A DNA stretch of 64,000 nucleotides, from contig CAVRCA010000002.1 in assembly GCA_963719345.1 (NCBI GenBank), forward strand, positions 62,001-126,000, read 5' to 3'. Position 1 is the first letter of the stretch, and each line of letters begins with the position of its first letter. Made by a program: the position numbers and the translations under genes. The stretch is from CAVRCA01 sp963719345 (GTDB taxonomy: Bacteria > Pseudomonadota > Alphaproteobacteria > Acetobacterales > Acetobacteraceae). Below the pieces are notes generated by a model, which made no database searches, was not told where the DNA came from, and saw only the letters and a program-made list of their open reading frames with translations. Positions 26,830 to 35,189 of the stretch are shown piece after piece.

Positions 26830-28164
26830 CTAGCCGATCGCCGCCCCTGCACGGTTCATCAGCTCGACAAAGCCCGGAAAACTGGTGTCGATGAATGCGG
26901 TCTCATCCACCGTGACGGCCGCTGCGGCGGCGAGCCCGAGCACCAGGCCGCTCATGGCGAGGCGATGATCCATGTGGGTCGCCACCATCCCACCCCCGGG
27001 CGGCATCCCGCCAGCGCCGTGTACCAGAAGGTCGTCGCCCTCGACCGATACGCGCACGCCGTTCGCCGCCAGCATCGCGGCAGTCGCAGAGAGGCGGTCG
27101 CTCTCCTTGACCCGCAGCTCCTGCAGCCCGCGCATCCGCGTGACGCCGGAGGCGCAGGCGGCAGCGACGGCGAGGATGGGGTACTCGTCGATCATGCTCG
27201 GCGCGCGGTCGGGCGGCACGTCCACCCCGCGCAGCGCGCCGGCATGGACCAGCAGATCGCCGACCGGCTCGCCGCCTTGGGTGCGCTCGTGCTCGACGAC
27301 AAGATCGGCGCCCATCTCGCGCAGGCAGGCGAGCAGGCCGGTGCGCAGCGGGTTGAGCCCGACCCCGGCGATGCGCAGCACCGAACCCGGCACGATCAGC
27401 GCCGCGACCAGGAAGAACGCCGCCGAGGAGGGGTCGCCGGGGACCGCGATGGGGGCGGCACGCAGCTCCGGCTGGCCGTCGAGTTCGATCACCCGCCCGG
27501 CGCCGGCCCGCTCGACCCGGACGGTAGCGCCGAAATGGCGCAGCATGTTCTCGCTGTGGTCGCGCGTCGGCTCCGGCTCCTCCACCCGCGTCGTCCCCGG
27601 CGCGTTCAGGCCGCACAGCAGCAGCGCCGACTTCACCTGGGCGGAGGCGACCGGCAGGCGATACTCGAGCGGCAGCGCGTCGGCCGCGCCCTGGACGGCG
27701 AGCGGCAGACGGCCGCCCTCGCGGGAGACGAAACGGGCACCGCAGGCGCTCAGCGGGTCGATCACCCGCCGCATCGGCCGCCGCCGCAGGCTGGCATCGC
27801 CGGTCATCACGGCGAACAGGTCGTGGCTCGCCAGGATGCCGCACAGCAGGCGCGCAGCGGTGCCGGAATTGCCCATGTCGAGCACGTCCGCCGGCTCGAT
27901 CAGCCCGCCGATGCCGCGGCCGGCGACGCGCCAGGCGCCCGGCGCGTCCTGCACCACCTCGGCGCCCAGCGCCCGCATGGCGGCGGCGGTGCGCAGCACG
28001 TCCTCGCCCTCCAGCAGCCCGGTGATGCGGGTTTCTCCCACCGCGAGGGCGCCGAACATCAGCGCCCGATGGCTGATCGACTTGTCGCCCGGCACGCACA
28101 GCGTCCCCGAGAGGGAAACGGCGGGCCGGCGGGCCCGGAGCGGGCGCGGGGCAGGAGGGGTCAT
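26830..28164 (-). CDS. aroA: 3-phosphoshikimate 1-carboxyvinyltransferase (EPSP synthase)
   Basis: Joins phosphoenolpyruvate and shikimate-3-phosphate in the shikimate pathway. The 444-residue product shows SGTLCVPGDKSISHRALMFG, LDMGNSGTAARLL, GDASLRRRPMRRVI, VASAQVKSALLL, RDHSENML, DEYPILAVAAA and ELRVKESDRL. The overall pattern is close to class II enzymes such as the Agrobacterium CP4 type. At the position where CP4 has Ala (GNAATG), this protein has Gly (GNSGTA). A divergent TIGR02300 gene lies 111 bases upstream, a conserved alphaproteobacterial arrangement. ccdA and ccdB separate it from cmk. Confidence 0.94.
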   Translation of the reverse strand: MTPPAPRPLRARRPAVSLSGTLCVPGDKSISHRALMFGALAVGETRITGLLEGEDVLRTAAAMRALGAEVVQDAPGAWRVAGRGIGGLIEPADVLDMGNSGTAARLLCGILASHDLFAVMTGDASLRRRPMRRVIDPLSACGARFVSREGGRLPLAVQGAADALPLEYRLPVASAQVKSALLLCGLNAPGTTRVEEPEPTRDHSENMLRHFGATVRVERAGAGRVIELDGQPELRAAPIAVPGDPSSAAFFLVAALIVPGSVLRIAGVGLNPLRTGLLACLREMGADLVVEHERTQGGEPVGDLLVHAGALRGVDVPPDRAPSMIDEYPILAVAAACASGVTRMRGLQELRVKESDRLSATAAMLAANGVRVSVEGDDLLVHGAGGMPPGGGMVATHMDHRLAMSGLVLGLAAAAAVTVDETAFIDTSFPGFVELMNRAGAAIG

Positions 28165-28275
28165 CGCGGCGATCCGTGGCGAAGGCGCCGCTTAGCATGC
28201 CGGAATCCGGTTTGACAGGCGCGTGGGAGGGTGGCATGGGCCGCCGCTTCTCATCCGCGGAACCGAGCCTCCCCG

Positions 28276-28608
28276 ATGGTCAAGCCAGAACTCGGCACCA
28301 AGCGCGTCTGCGTTTCGTGCAACACGCGCTTCTACGACTTGCTGAAAAGTCCCGCCGTCTGCCCGAAATGCGGCACCGAGCAGCCGATCGACGTGCCGCG
28401 CCCGCGGCGCTCCGGCGGCAACGTCGCCGAGGACCGCCGCCCCAAGAAGCCGGTGCCGGTGCCGGAGGAGGCGGATGTCGAGGTCGAAGGCATCGAGGAT
28501 GCCGAGGAGGAGGACGTGATCGAGGACACCGCCGACCTCGAGGACGACGCCGACACGATCGGCCCCGACATCGAGGTCGAGCCGGAGCCCGGGGAGGACG
28601 AGCGCTAG
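28276..28608 (+). CDS. TIGR02300 family (FYDLN acid domain) protein
   Basis: A 110-residue protein with a zinc-ribbon-like N-terminus (CVSCNTRFYDL...CPKCGTEQP, two CxxC pairs) and a long acidic tail rich in Glu and Asp. This build defines TIGR02300/FYDLN_acid, found almost only in alphaproteobacteria next to aroA, as here. Its role is unknown; the metal knuckle and acidic tail suggest a nucleic-acid or protein-binding accessory factor. The ATG at 28276 gives the family start MVKPELGTKR. Confidence 0.9.
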   Translation: MVKPELGTKRVCVSCNTRFYDLLKSPAVCPKCGTEQPIDVPRPRRSGGNVAEDRRPKKPVPVPEEADVEVEGIEDAEEEDVIEDTADLEDDADTIGPDIEVEPEPGEDER

Positions 28609-28904
28609 CCGCGCCGTTCGCGCCGGCCCAGCGCCCACCGGCCAGCGCCCACGGTCGGCACGGTTTAGATCGGCGCAGCATCACGGAGTTGTGCGATCGC
28701 CCCGGCCGGAACGCGCGGCTCATACAAAATCGGCAAAGCCGAAGCGCCCTAAGCCGTTACAGGATCGATCTCATCCGGCGTGTTGGCTGCCGCAATCGGG
28801 CGGCCGACGGCGGCCTTCTTCCCACACCGCTCGCTTTGAACGATCTATTCCGCCGTGCAAGTTCAACGGCGGGTTCTCTATACGTTCTTGGGTGGGACAT
28901 CCTG

Positions 28905-29824
28905 ATGGCACAGCGACCGATCTGGCGCGGGCACCTGCGGCTGGCCCTCGTCTCGTGCCCCGTGGCACTCTACAGCGCCAAGCATGGTCGTGGGACCATC
29001 CGGTTCAACCTGATCAACCCGGAGACCGGCAACCGCATCCGCATGATCACGCAGGACGCCGAGACGCACCAGGAACTGTCGCGCCGCGATCTCGTGAAGG
29101 GCTACGAGTTCAAGAAGGACCATTTTCTCGTCCTGGCCGACACCGACTTCGACAGCGTGAAAGTGGAAAGCTCCTCGACCATGACGGTCGAAAAGTTCGT
29201 CGAGGCGGACTCGATCGACCCGATCTTCTACGACACCAGCTACTACCTCGCGCCGGACGGCAAGGCGGGCGAGGATGTCTACGCCGTGTTGCGGGAGGCG
29301 ATCGCCAGGACCGGGCGGGTCGCCCTGACCCGCGTCGTCATCGCGCAGCGCGAACGAACCCTGGCGCTGCGGCCGGCGGATGGCGGCCTGGTGGCGCACA
29401 CGCTGCACGAGGAACGCGACCTCAATCCGGCCAAGCCGCTGTTCGAGGACGCGCAGGATATCAGGACCGATCCCGACATGGTGCAGCTCGCCGTTCAGCT
29501 GATCGACCGCCAGACCGGCCGCTACGATCCGGCCGATGTCGAGGACCGCTACGAGACACGGCTGCGGGCGATGATCGACGCCAAGCTGAAGGGCGAGGGG
29601 CTTGAGGCGCAAGAGGCGGCCCCGGCCGATCGCGGCAACGTCGTCGACCTGATGGCGGCGCTGAAGAAAGTCTTGGTCAGGCGGCGACACCGGCCAAGCC
29701 CGCCGCCCCGAAGGCCAAAGCGCCGGCCGTTGCGTCCTCGGCCGACAAGCCGGCATCCGAGGCCAAGCCCGCCAGACGCGCGGCCGCCCAGGCGACGACC
29801 AAGCCGCCCCGCAAGCGGGCCTGA
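28905..29824 (+). CDS. ku: Non-homologous end-joining protein Ku (frameshift in the tail)
   Basis: Binds DNA double-strand ends and recruits ligase LigD. The Ku core runs from RPIWRGHLRLALVSCPVALYSA through EFKKDHFLVLADTDFDSV, FYDTSYYLAPDG and IDRQTGRYDPADVEDRYE, about 255 residues. Near 29672 one base seems to be missing. The rejoined tail SLGQAATPAKPAAPKAKAPA...PPRKRA is Lys/Ala/Pro-rich, as in many bacterial Ku proteins, and stops at 29824. No ligD is in the window. Upstream lies a 296-base gap without a recognisable gene. Confidence 0.9.
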
Positions 29825-29838
29825 CCGGCGCAACCCGG

Positions 29839-30087
29839 GTGCTCACACGCGCGCTGCTCGTGCTCGGCATGGCCGGCGGACTGACCGCGTGGGCTGCGAC
29901 GTCGCCGGCCTATGCCTGGTACGACGGTTGGGGACGATGGCACCCGAACCGGGTCTATCGCGGGCCGCCACCCTATTACGGCCCGAGGGCATACTGGCGG
30001 CCGCCGCCGTATCGCTATTATCGACCGCCGCTGCCGCCGCCGTCCTACCGGCCGGCGCCGCCCTACTACTACTATCGGCCCTACTGA
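29839..30087 (+). CDS. Small secreted Pro/Tyr-rich protein
   Basis: An 82-residue product from a GTG start. A signal peptide (ALLVLGMAGGLTAWAATSPAYA) is followed by some 55 residues made almost wholly of Tyr, Pro, Arg and Trp (GPPPYYGPRAYWRPPPYRYY). Short proteins of this kind are common in Rhodospirillales and rhizobia and are probably periplasmic or surface proteins of unknown role. It starts 14 bases after ku and abuts the convergent DUF2171 gene with no spare base between the stops. Confidence 0.65.
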   Translation: MLTRALLVLGMAGGLTAWAATSPAYAWYDGWGRWHPNRVYRGPPPYYGPRAYWRPPPYRYYRPPLPPPSYRPAPPYYYYRPY

Positions 30088-30330
30088 TCAGCCGACCTGC
30101 TTGACGCCCCACTCGTCGCGGGCCTGGGCCGCGGTGCGGTTCAGCACCACGCGCCCGTCCGCGACCACGTCCGCCACATCGACGTGGAGGTAGTGATGCT
30201 CGCCTCCCGCCAGCGGATCGGCCTTGCTGAGCTTCATGCGTTGACCTTCGATCGCGTCGACACGACCGACGTGCTGCCGGTCGGAACCGACCACCTCCAT
30301 CCCCGGCATGATACTCGCAACATCCACCAT
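30088..30330 (-). CDS. DUF2171 family protein
   Basis: An 80-residue PRC-barrel-like protein. The DUF2171 signature is clear: IMPGMEVVGSDRQHVGRVDAIEG, then DPLAGGEHHYLHVDVADVV. Such proteins are typically found with stress-linked genes; the one for the DUF2382 protein lies upstream on the same strand, separated by a terminator hairpin. No activity is known. Confidence 0.82.
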   Translation of the reverse strand: MVDVASIMPGMEVVGSDRQHVGRVDAIEGQRMKLSKADPLAGGEHHYLHVDVADVVADGRVVLNRTAAQARDEWGVKQVG

Positions 30331-30446
30331 AGCGTTTCCTCATTCAACAGGGCGGGTCCGCCCGCTCTCTGAGGGCGGCCACCCGGAGACAACGCCCTTA
30401 CGCTCTCGAAGCTGCCGGGGAGAACCGTCCCGCGGTCAGCCAAAAT

Positions 30447-30471
30447 CCGGGGTGCCGCGAGGCACCCCGGA
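30447..30471 (-). terminator. Rho-independent terminator after the DUF2382 gene
   Basis: Read on the minus strand, an 11-bp perfect stem (TCCGGGGTGCC with GGCACCCCGGA) closes a TCGC loop and is followed by TTTT within two bases. It lies 20 bases beyond the stop of the DUF2382 gene. Confidence 0.82.
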
Positions 30472-30491
30472 TCAGGGGCATCGCGTCGAAA

Positions 30492-31427
30492 TCAGACTTT
30501 CGGCGCGCGCGGGTCCACGGTTGTGCTGGTGGTCGTCGTTCCGGTGCTGGTCGTGCTGCCAGTCGTCCCCGTGGTCGTGCCGATGGTCGTTGTGGCGCTG
30601 CCCGGCAGCCGCTCGACCTCGACCTCTTCCTTGCGCACCGTGTCACGGACCGTCTCGACCCGCTCGGTGGCTTCCTTGCGCAGGCTGACTTCCTCGACCA
30701 CGCGGGCCGTCTTGCCGACCACGGCTTCCTCGCCTTGTTCGGTGACTTCGATGGTCTCGTCCTTGAAGTCGGCCGCCGTGACAGGCCGGCCGTCCGTGAC
30801 CGGGCGGCGGTCCAGCGTCACCTTCTCGTCGCGCAGCCTGACCTGCTCCTCGACCGGGGTTTCGACGACATAGCGGCGGATGCGCGCCCCGCCCCGGTTC
30901 ACCAGCCGCTTGCCGACGGTCAGGCTCTCCTCGGCGAGCTGGATCGTGCCGCTCTCCTCGGCCGTGCGCGCGGCGGTCGTGGCTGCCGGGCGAGGGGCGG
31001 CGGGCGTCGCCATCGACCCGGCAACGCCGACGGTGCTCGCGTTGGCGCTGGTGGTGCTCGTGGTCGCGGCGGTGTTTTGCGTCAGCCCGTAGCCGGTCGC
31101 CCGTTCGTCGATGTCGATCGGGTTGTTGCGCTCCAGGATGCGCGTCACGGCGTCGACGTGCTCCTGCGGCACCTTGACGACCACGACCGACGAGCCGCTG
31201 TCCATGCTGCGGTCATAGACGGTGGTGTCGCGGTCGGCGTCGCCGCCGAACAGGCTCGCCCAGAATCCCTGCTCGCGAACCGGCGGCGGAGCGGCACCAG
31301 CGGTGCCCGTGGTCCCGGCATGGCGGCTGATCGCGTTCTCGGGAACGTTCGCGGCCCTGAGGTCGGCGATGGCGGCATCGGCGTGGGCCGCCGAGTCGTA
31401 CACGGCGACGATCGTCTCTTCTGGCAT
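30492..31427 (-). CDS. YsnF/AvaK-type stress protein with DUF2382 domain
   Basis: About 311 residues. The N-terminal general-stress (GSP) region is EETIVAVYDSAAHADAAIADLRAANVP. An Ala/Thr-rich linker leads to the DUF2382 domain at about 170-270 (IQLAEESLTVGKRLVNRGGARIRRYV, EEQVRLRDEKVTLDRRPV, VEEVSLRKEA). A Thr/Gly low-complexity tail ends the protein. The second of two adjacent ATGs (31427) is better spaced from AAGGAG. Family members are induced by oxidative or salt stress; the role is unknown. Confidence 0.82.
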   Translation of the reverse strand: MPEETIVAVYDSAAHADAAIADLRAANVPENAISRHAGTTGTAGAAPPPVREQGFWASLFGGDADRDTTVYDRSMDSGSSVVVVKVPQEHVDAVTRILERNNPIDIDERATGYGLTQNTAATTSTTSANASTVGVAGSMATPAAPRPAATTAARTAEESGTIQLAEESLTVGKRLVNRGGARIRRYVVETPVEEQVRLRDEKVTLDRRPVTDGRPVTAADFKDETIEVTEQGEEAVVGKTARVVEEVSLRKEATERVETVRDTVRKEEVEVERLPGSATTTIGTTTGTTGSTTSTGTTTTSTTVDPRAPKV

Positions 31428-31534
31428 CATGGTCTCCTTGCTGGGTGGATTGCGGTTGCGGGACGAGCAGTCGCGTCCGTCGTGCCGGTTATCGACCGAC
31501 CGCAGCGCGCGACGCGAAAAGCACTTTCGAGACA

Positions 31535-31555
31535 AATGTGAATGTTCGTCACATT
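31535..31555. promoter_or_regulatory. Perfect 7-bp inverted repeat AATGTGA-N7-TCACATT, candidate operator
   Basis: The arms contain the TGTGA/TCACA half-sites of CRP/FNR-type regulators, but the spacer is 7 bases rather than the usual 6. It lies between the divergent DUF2382 gene and the MaoC gene, about 108 bases from the first and 167 from the second. It is the only A+T-rich palindrome in this gap, so an operator is plausible but unproven. Confidence 0.4.
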
Positions 31556-31721
31556 AAGACGGTGGCCGCGCCGGGGTTGCGTGCGCTCGCGATTTATTTC
31601 GGCGCTTTGGTCCGCTGGCCCGAGCAGCCCGCCTTGCGGCACCGCCGGTGGGGGGCAAGAGTGTCGCCCGACCACGACGCTCGAAGGTCGCGGGCGAACG
31701 TCAGAACAGGGGGAACGGTCG

Positions 31722-32180
31722 ATGGCCGGGCTGTATTTCGAGGAGTTCACCGAAGGGCAGGTGTTCGATCACGCGATGACGCGGACCGTCACCGAGATGG
31801 ACAACGTGCTGTTCACCACGCTCACGATGAACCCGCAGCCGCTGCATCTCGATGCGGAGTTCGCCAAGAGGACGGAGTTCGGCCGGCCGCTGGTGAACTC
31901 GATCTTCACCCTCGGGCTGATGGTCGGGATCACCGTCGCCGAGACGACGCTCGGCACCACCATCGGCAATCTCGGCATGACCAAGGTGGAGTTCCCGAAA
32001 CCGGTGTTCCATGGCGACACCTTGCGGGTCCGCTCGACGGTGCGCAGCAAGCGGCAGAGCCGGTCGCGCCCCGACGCCGGCATCGTCGAGTTCGAGCACC
32101 AGGCGTTCAACCAGCGCGGCGAACTGGTGGCGACCTGCATCCGGGCGGCGTTCATGCGCGCCAGGCCGAAGGAGGCCTGA
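31722..32180 (+). CDS. MaoC-family (R)-hydratase-like protein
   Basis: A 152-residue single hot-dog domain. The segment TMNPQPLHLDAEFAKRTEFGRPLVNSIFTLGL holds the hydratase-2 motif, with Asn-Pro-His in place of the common DxNPxH, and the catalytic Asp near residue 41. The start at 31722 has an AGGGGGAAC site. The CitE-like gene follows three bases after the stop. MaoC plus CitE-like pairs hydrate and cleave or form branched beta-hydroxyacyl-CoA (mesaconyl/methylmalyl-type) substrates; which one applies here is inference. Confidence 0.85.
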   Translation: MAGLYFEEFTEGQVFDHAMTRTVTEMDNVLFTTLTMNPQPLHLDAEFAKRTEFGRPLVNSIFTLGLMVGITVAETTLGTTIGNLGMTKVEFPKPVFHGDTLRVRSTVRSKRQSRSRPDAGIVEFEHQAFNQRGELVATCIRAAFMRARPKEA

Positions 32181-32183
32181 GCC

Positions 32184-33032
32184 ATGCGCTCGTTGCTGTT
32201 CGTCCCCGCCGACAGTGAACGCAAGCTGGCCAAGGGTCGCTCCTCGAGCGCCTCCGGCCTGATCCTCGATCTCGAGGATTCCGTCGCGGCCCACAACCGG
32301 CCGCAGGCGCGGGTGCTGGCGCGCACGGCGCTCGAGGGCCCGCGCAGCCCCGATCTCTGGGTGCGCATCAATCCGATCGCGACCGAGGACGCGCTCCTTG
32401 ACCTGGCCGCCGTCATGCCGGGGCGGCCGGCCGGTCTCCTGCTGCCGAAATGCACTCCGGCCGATCTGCGCCGTCTCGACGACTACCTCTCCGCGCTGGA
32501 GGTCGCGAACGGCATCGTCCGCTACGCGACGAAGGTGCTGGCGATCGCGACGGAGACGGGGGCGGGCGTGTTCGGTCTTGGCGGCTATGGCGGGATCACG
32601 CCCCGGCTCGTCGGTCTGACCTGGGGCGCCGAGGATCTTGCCGCGCTCCTGGGGGCCACCAACCGTCGGCCGGACGGGGTATACGACGACACCTTCCGCC
32701 TGGTGCGCGCCTTGTGCGTGATCGCCGCGCAGGCCGCCGGGGTGGAGGCGATCGACACGATCTATGCCGATTTCCGGGACGAGGCGGGCCTGCGCGCCAA
32801 ATCGCAGGCGGCGCAGCGGGCCGGCTTCACCGGCAAGCTGGCGATCCATCCGGCGCAGCTCGATCCGATCAACGAGACTTTTTCGCCCAACCCCGATGAG
32901 ATCGCCTGGGCGCGCGAGGTGGTCGCGGCGTTCGCGGCCAACCCCGAGGCCGGCACCATCGGCCTCGCCGGCAAGATGGTGGACCGGCCACACCTCGTCC
33001 TGGCGGAGCGCATTCTCAGTCGAGCAGGCTAG
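32184..33032 (+). CDS. HpcH/HpaI aldolase / citrate lyase beta (CitE)-like protein
   Basis: A 282-residue TIM-barrel lyase of the malyl-CoA/citramalyl-CoA lyase group. The start MRSLLFVPADSERKLAKG, the substrate Arg in SLILDLEDSV-like GLILDLEDSVAAHNR, the metal Glu in AIATETGAGVFGLGGYG and the Asp in LTWGAEDLAALLGA are all present, as is the C-terminal GKLAIHPAQLDPINE. It is coupled to the MaoC gene three bases upstream. The pair suggests C-C cleavage of a 3-hydroxyacyl-CoA, but no CoA-transferase gene is adjacent to name the substrate. Confidence 0.87.
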   Translation: MRSLLFVPADSERKLAKGRSSSASGLILDLEDSVAAHNRPQARVLARTALEGPRSPDLWVRINPIATEDALLDLAAVMPGRPAGLLLPKCTPADLRRLDDYLSALEVANGIVRYATKVLAIATETGAGVFGLGGYGGITPRLVGLTWGAEDLAALLGATNRRPDGVYDDTFRLVRALCVIAAQAAGVEAIDTIYADFRDEAGLRAKSQAAQRAGFTGKLAIHPAQLDPINETFSPNPDEIAWAREVVAAFAANPEAGTIGLAGKMVDRPHLVLAERILSRAG

Positions 33033-33170
33033 TTTACCTTAGCTACCTGGAGCTGTGTTCCGTCCCTGTAATAAGTGCAATCAAGGGTTGCGACTGTCTG
33101 CCTAAAACCGTAAGTGGTGCCATGCGGGAGCAACCGCTGGCTGCGGTTGCGGGGATTGGAGCGGCTCGGC

Positions 33171-34427
33171 ATGGCGGGTGGGACGGCAACGATCACGGGC
33201 GCGGGGGGAGTGATCAACCCGGTCCAGCTCTCAACGGATCAGACTTTTGCGCTGGCGCAGCAGGTGGCGCAGGCGGTGAACCTCGCCGCCGCGGCCTCGA
33301 CGCTGACCGCCTTCAACCTGCCGAATCCAGCGCCGTCGTTGCCGGCCGGCAATCTTGGCGAGGCGGTGATCCCGGACGGTTCGCCCGGCGGCACCTATAC
33401 CTCGCCAACAGGCTATCAGGTCCTGGTGAACGCCGACACCGTGCCGGTGACCGTTGTCGGCGCCGCGAACCAGACGGTGCTGTCCGGCACCGGCGGCCTC
33501 GATCTCACGGCGGGCGGCAACGACACCGTGGTGGTGGGCGGAGGTCCGAACGCGATCCGTCTCGGCACCGGGTCCGGCGACTCCGTCTACTTGGGAGCCG
33601 GAAACGACACGGTGTATGCGGACAGCGCATCGAACAGCACGATAAGCGGCGGCACCGGCAACTGGACGGTGTTCGGCAGCAGCAACGGCACGGTGGACTT
33701 CCTCGGAGCCGGCAAGGCGACCGTCATCGAAGGCGCCGGGGCCGACACGCTGATCGGCGGCTCCGGCTCGGCGTTGATTTTCGGGGGCACCGGCAGCCGC
33801 ACCGACTTCCTCGGGTCAGGGTCCACGACGATCGTCGAAGGGTCCGGGCCGGACACGATCTATGCCGGCAGCGGTCCGGCGCTGGTCTATGGCGGGGTCG
33901 GCCACGACGTCGTGTATGCGGATAGCGGCGCGCTGACCTTCGTCGCCGGGATCGGCGCCAGCACGGTGGTCGGCAGCAGCACGGCGCCGGTCATCTACGG
34001 CTCGGACGGCAGCAGCATCGGCTTCTACAGCAGCGTCGCCGGCGCGATCTACCAGGCCGGTTCGGGCAACGAGACCCTGGATGGCAGCACGTCCAAGGTC
34101 GGCAGCCAGCTCTATGCCGGCTCCGGAGTCGACTCCATCCTGGCCGGCTCGGGCGCCGACACCATCGTCGCCGGCAAGGGCTCGCTGTCCGCCGTCGCGG
34201 GGAGCGGCAACGACGTCTTCGTGTTCTTCAACGGCAATGCGGGGGGCGTCGATATCCTGCAGAACTTTGCGGCGCAGGATCGGGTGCTGCTCGTCGGCTA
34301 TGGCGCGAACGGCGTCGCCTCGTCGGTTTCCGGCGGCGGCAACACCGTGCTCACCCTGTCGGACAACACCACGATCACCTTCGCCGGCCTCTCCAACCTG
34401 AACAGCAATCAGGTGATCAAGAGCTGA
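33171..34427 (+). CDS. RTX-like glycine-rich repeat protein, probably secreted
   Basis: About 418 residues, mostly beta-roll-like repeats of about 19-20 residues with the core G(A/S)G-x-D-T-(I/V)-(Y/V)-A: GAGNDTVYADS, GAGADTLIGGSGS, GSGPDTIYAGSGP, GVGHDVVYADSG, GSGADTIVAGKGS, GSGNDVFVFFNG. It closes with GGVDILQNFAAQDRVLLVGYG, like the ends of type I-secreted RTX proteins. No signal peptide is seen, which fits type I secretion, but no transporter is near. The N-terminal third has no clear domain. The ATG at 33171 is one option; a GTG at 33114 is another. Confidence 0.75.
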   Translation: MAGGTATITGAGGVINPVQLSTDQTFALAQQVAQAVNLAAAASTLTAFNLPNPAPSLPAGNLGEAVIPDGSPGGTYTSPTGYQVLVNADTVPVTVVGAANQTVLSGTGGLDLTAGGNDTVVVGGGPNAIRLGTGSGDSVYLGAGNDTVYADSASNSTISGGTGNWTVFGSSNGTVDFLGAGKATVIEGAGADTLIGGSGSALIFGGTGSRTDFLGSGSTTIVEGSGPDTIYAGSGPALVYGGVGHDVVYADSGALTFVAGIGASTVVGSSTAPVIYGSDGSSIGFYSSVAGAIYQAGSGNETLDGSTSKVGSQLYAGSGVDSILAGSGADTIVAGKGSLSAVAGSGNDVFVFFNGNAGGVDILQNFAAQDRVLLVGYGANGVASSVSGGGNTVLTLSDNTTITFAGLSNLNSNQVIKS

Positions 34428-34434
34428 ACCCATC

Positions 34435-34486
34435 CGTCATGCCCGGACCTGTTCCCGGCATCTACTCGCGGCCGCCCGGCAACGAC
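34435..34486. repeat. Short REP-like element, copy 3 (partial)
   Basis: It begins CGTCATGCCCGGACCTG and forms the left hairpin of the family seen at 21695 and 48804. The right half is reduced to a degenerate CCCGGCAACGAC. It sits between the convergent RTX-like and AhpD-like genes. Confidence 0.6.
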
Positions 34487-34493
34487 AGAGACT

Positions 34494-35081
34494 CTAGCGG
34501 TCGGCCGACCCCCGCAGCATCCGGTGGTATTCCCGGTTCGGCATCATGTCCGTCCCCGATGCCATCCGGTTGGAGAGGTTGAAGAACGCCACCGTCTCCG
34601 AGAGGTCGAACAGATCGGCCTCGCTGAGACCCGATCGGCGCAGCGCGTCGCGGTCGGCATCGTCGACCAGCCACGGGGTCGTGGTCAGCTTCCAGGCGTA
34701 GTCGAGCATCGCCCGCTGCCGGGAATCGAGCCGGGCGACCCGGTAGTTCAGCGCCATCATCTCGCCGAGTTCGGGGTCGCCCGACAGCGCCCGCACCGCC
34801 GCGCCGTGCGCCACGAGGCAATAATAACAGCGGTTGGCCGACGAGACGACCACCGCGACCATCTCGCGTTCGAGCTTGGACAGCCCGGACTCCGACAGCA
34901 TTATCTCGTTATACATCGCCATGAAGTTGCGCAGCCGCTGCGGCCGCAGGCTGTAGGTGCTGAACACGTTCGGCACGAAGCCGAGCTTGTCGACGCACTT
35001 GCGCCAGATCGCCTGCAGATCCGGGTCGAGCCCGTCCGGGTCGGGCACCCCCAGCTTCGAGACGTGGTCGGGTTGCGGCAT
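34494..35081 (-). CDS. Peroxidase-related carboxymuconolactone decarboxylase/AhpD-like protein
   Basis: A 195-residue alpha-helical protein. The AhpD-type redox motif RCYYCLVAHG gives CxxC plus a His three residues on, at about residue 80. The surrounding LSKLEREMVAVVVSSANRCYYC...ALNYRVARLDSRQRAMLDYAWKLTTTP (in parts) matches the uncharacterised peroxidase-related family TIGR01926. It probably reduces peroxides using a thiol partner. The ATG at 35081 follows AGGGGAACG. It is divergent from dedA 108 bases away. Confidence 0.86.
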   Translation of the reverse strand: MPQPDHVSKLGVPDPDGLDPDLQAIWRKCVDKLGFVPNVFSTYSLRPQRLRNFMAMYNEIMLSESGLSKLEREMVAVVVSSANRCYYCLVAHGAAVRALSGDPELGEMMALNYRVARLDSRQRAMLDYAWKLTTTPWLVDDADRDALRRSGLSEADLFDLSETVAFFNLSNRMASGTDMMPNREYHRMLRGSADR

Positions 35082-35189
35082 CGTTCCCCTCGGCAGAGAT
35101 TGACGCCCGACCGTGGGCCAGCCCGCGTCGGTGCGCAAGAACTCGCGACCGTCTGGAGGGTTGTCGCCGAACCACGCAGGGGTCAGCCT

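Noticed and set aside
28609..28904. Possible tRNA or small gene between TIGR02300 and ku
   Set aside because: No TpsiC-type GGTTCGA box, acceptor pairing or coding pattern was found in these 296 bases.
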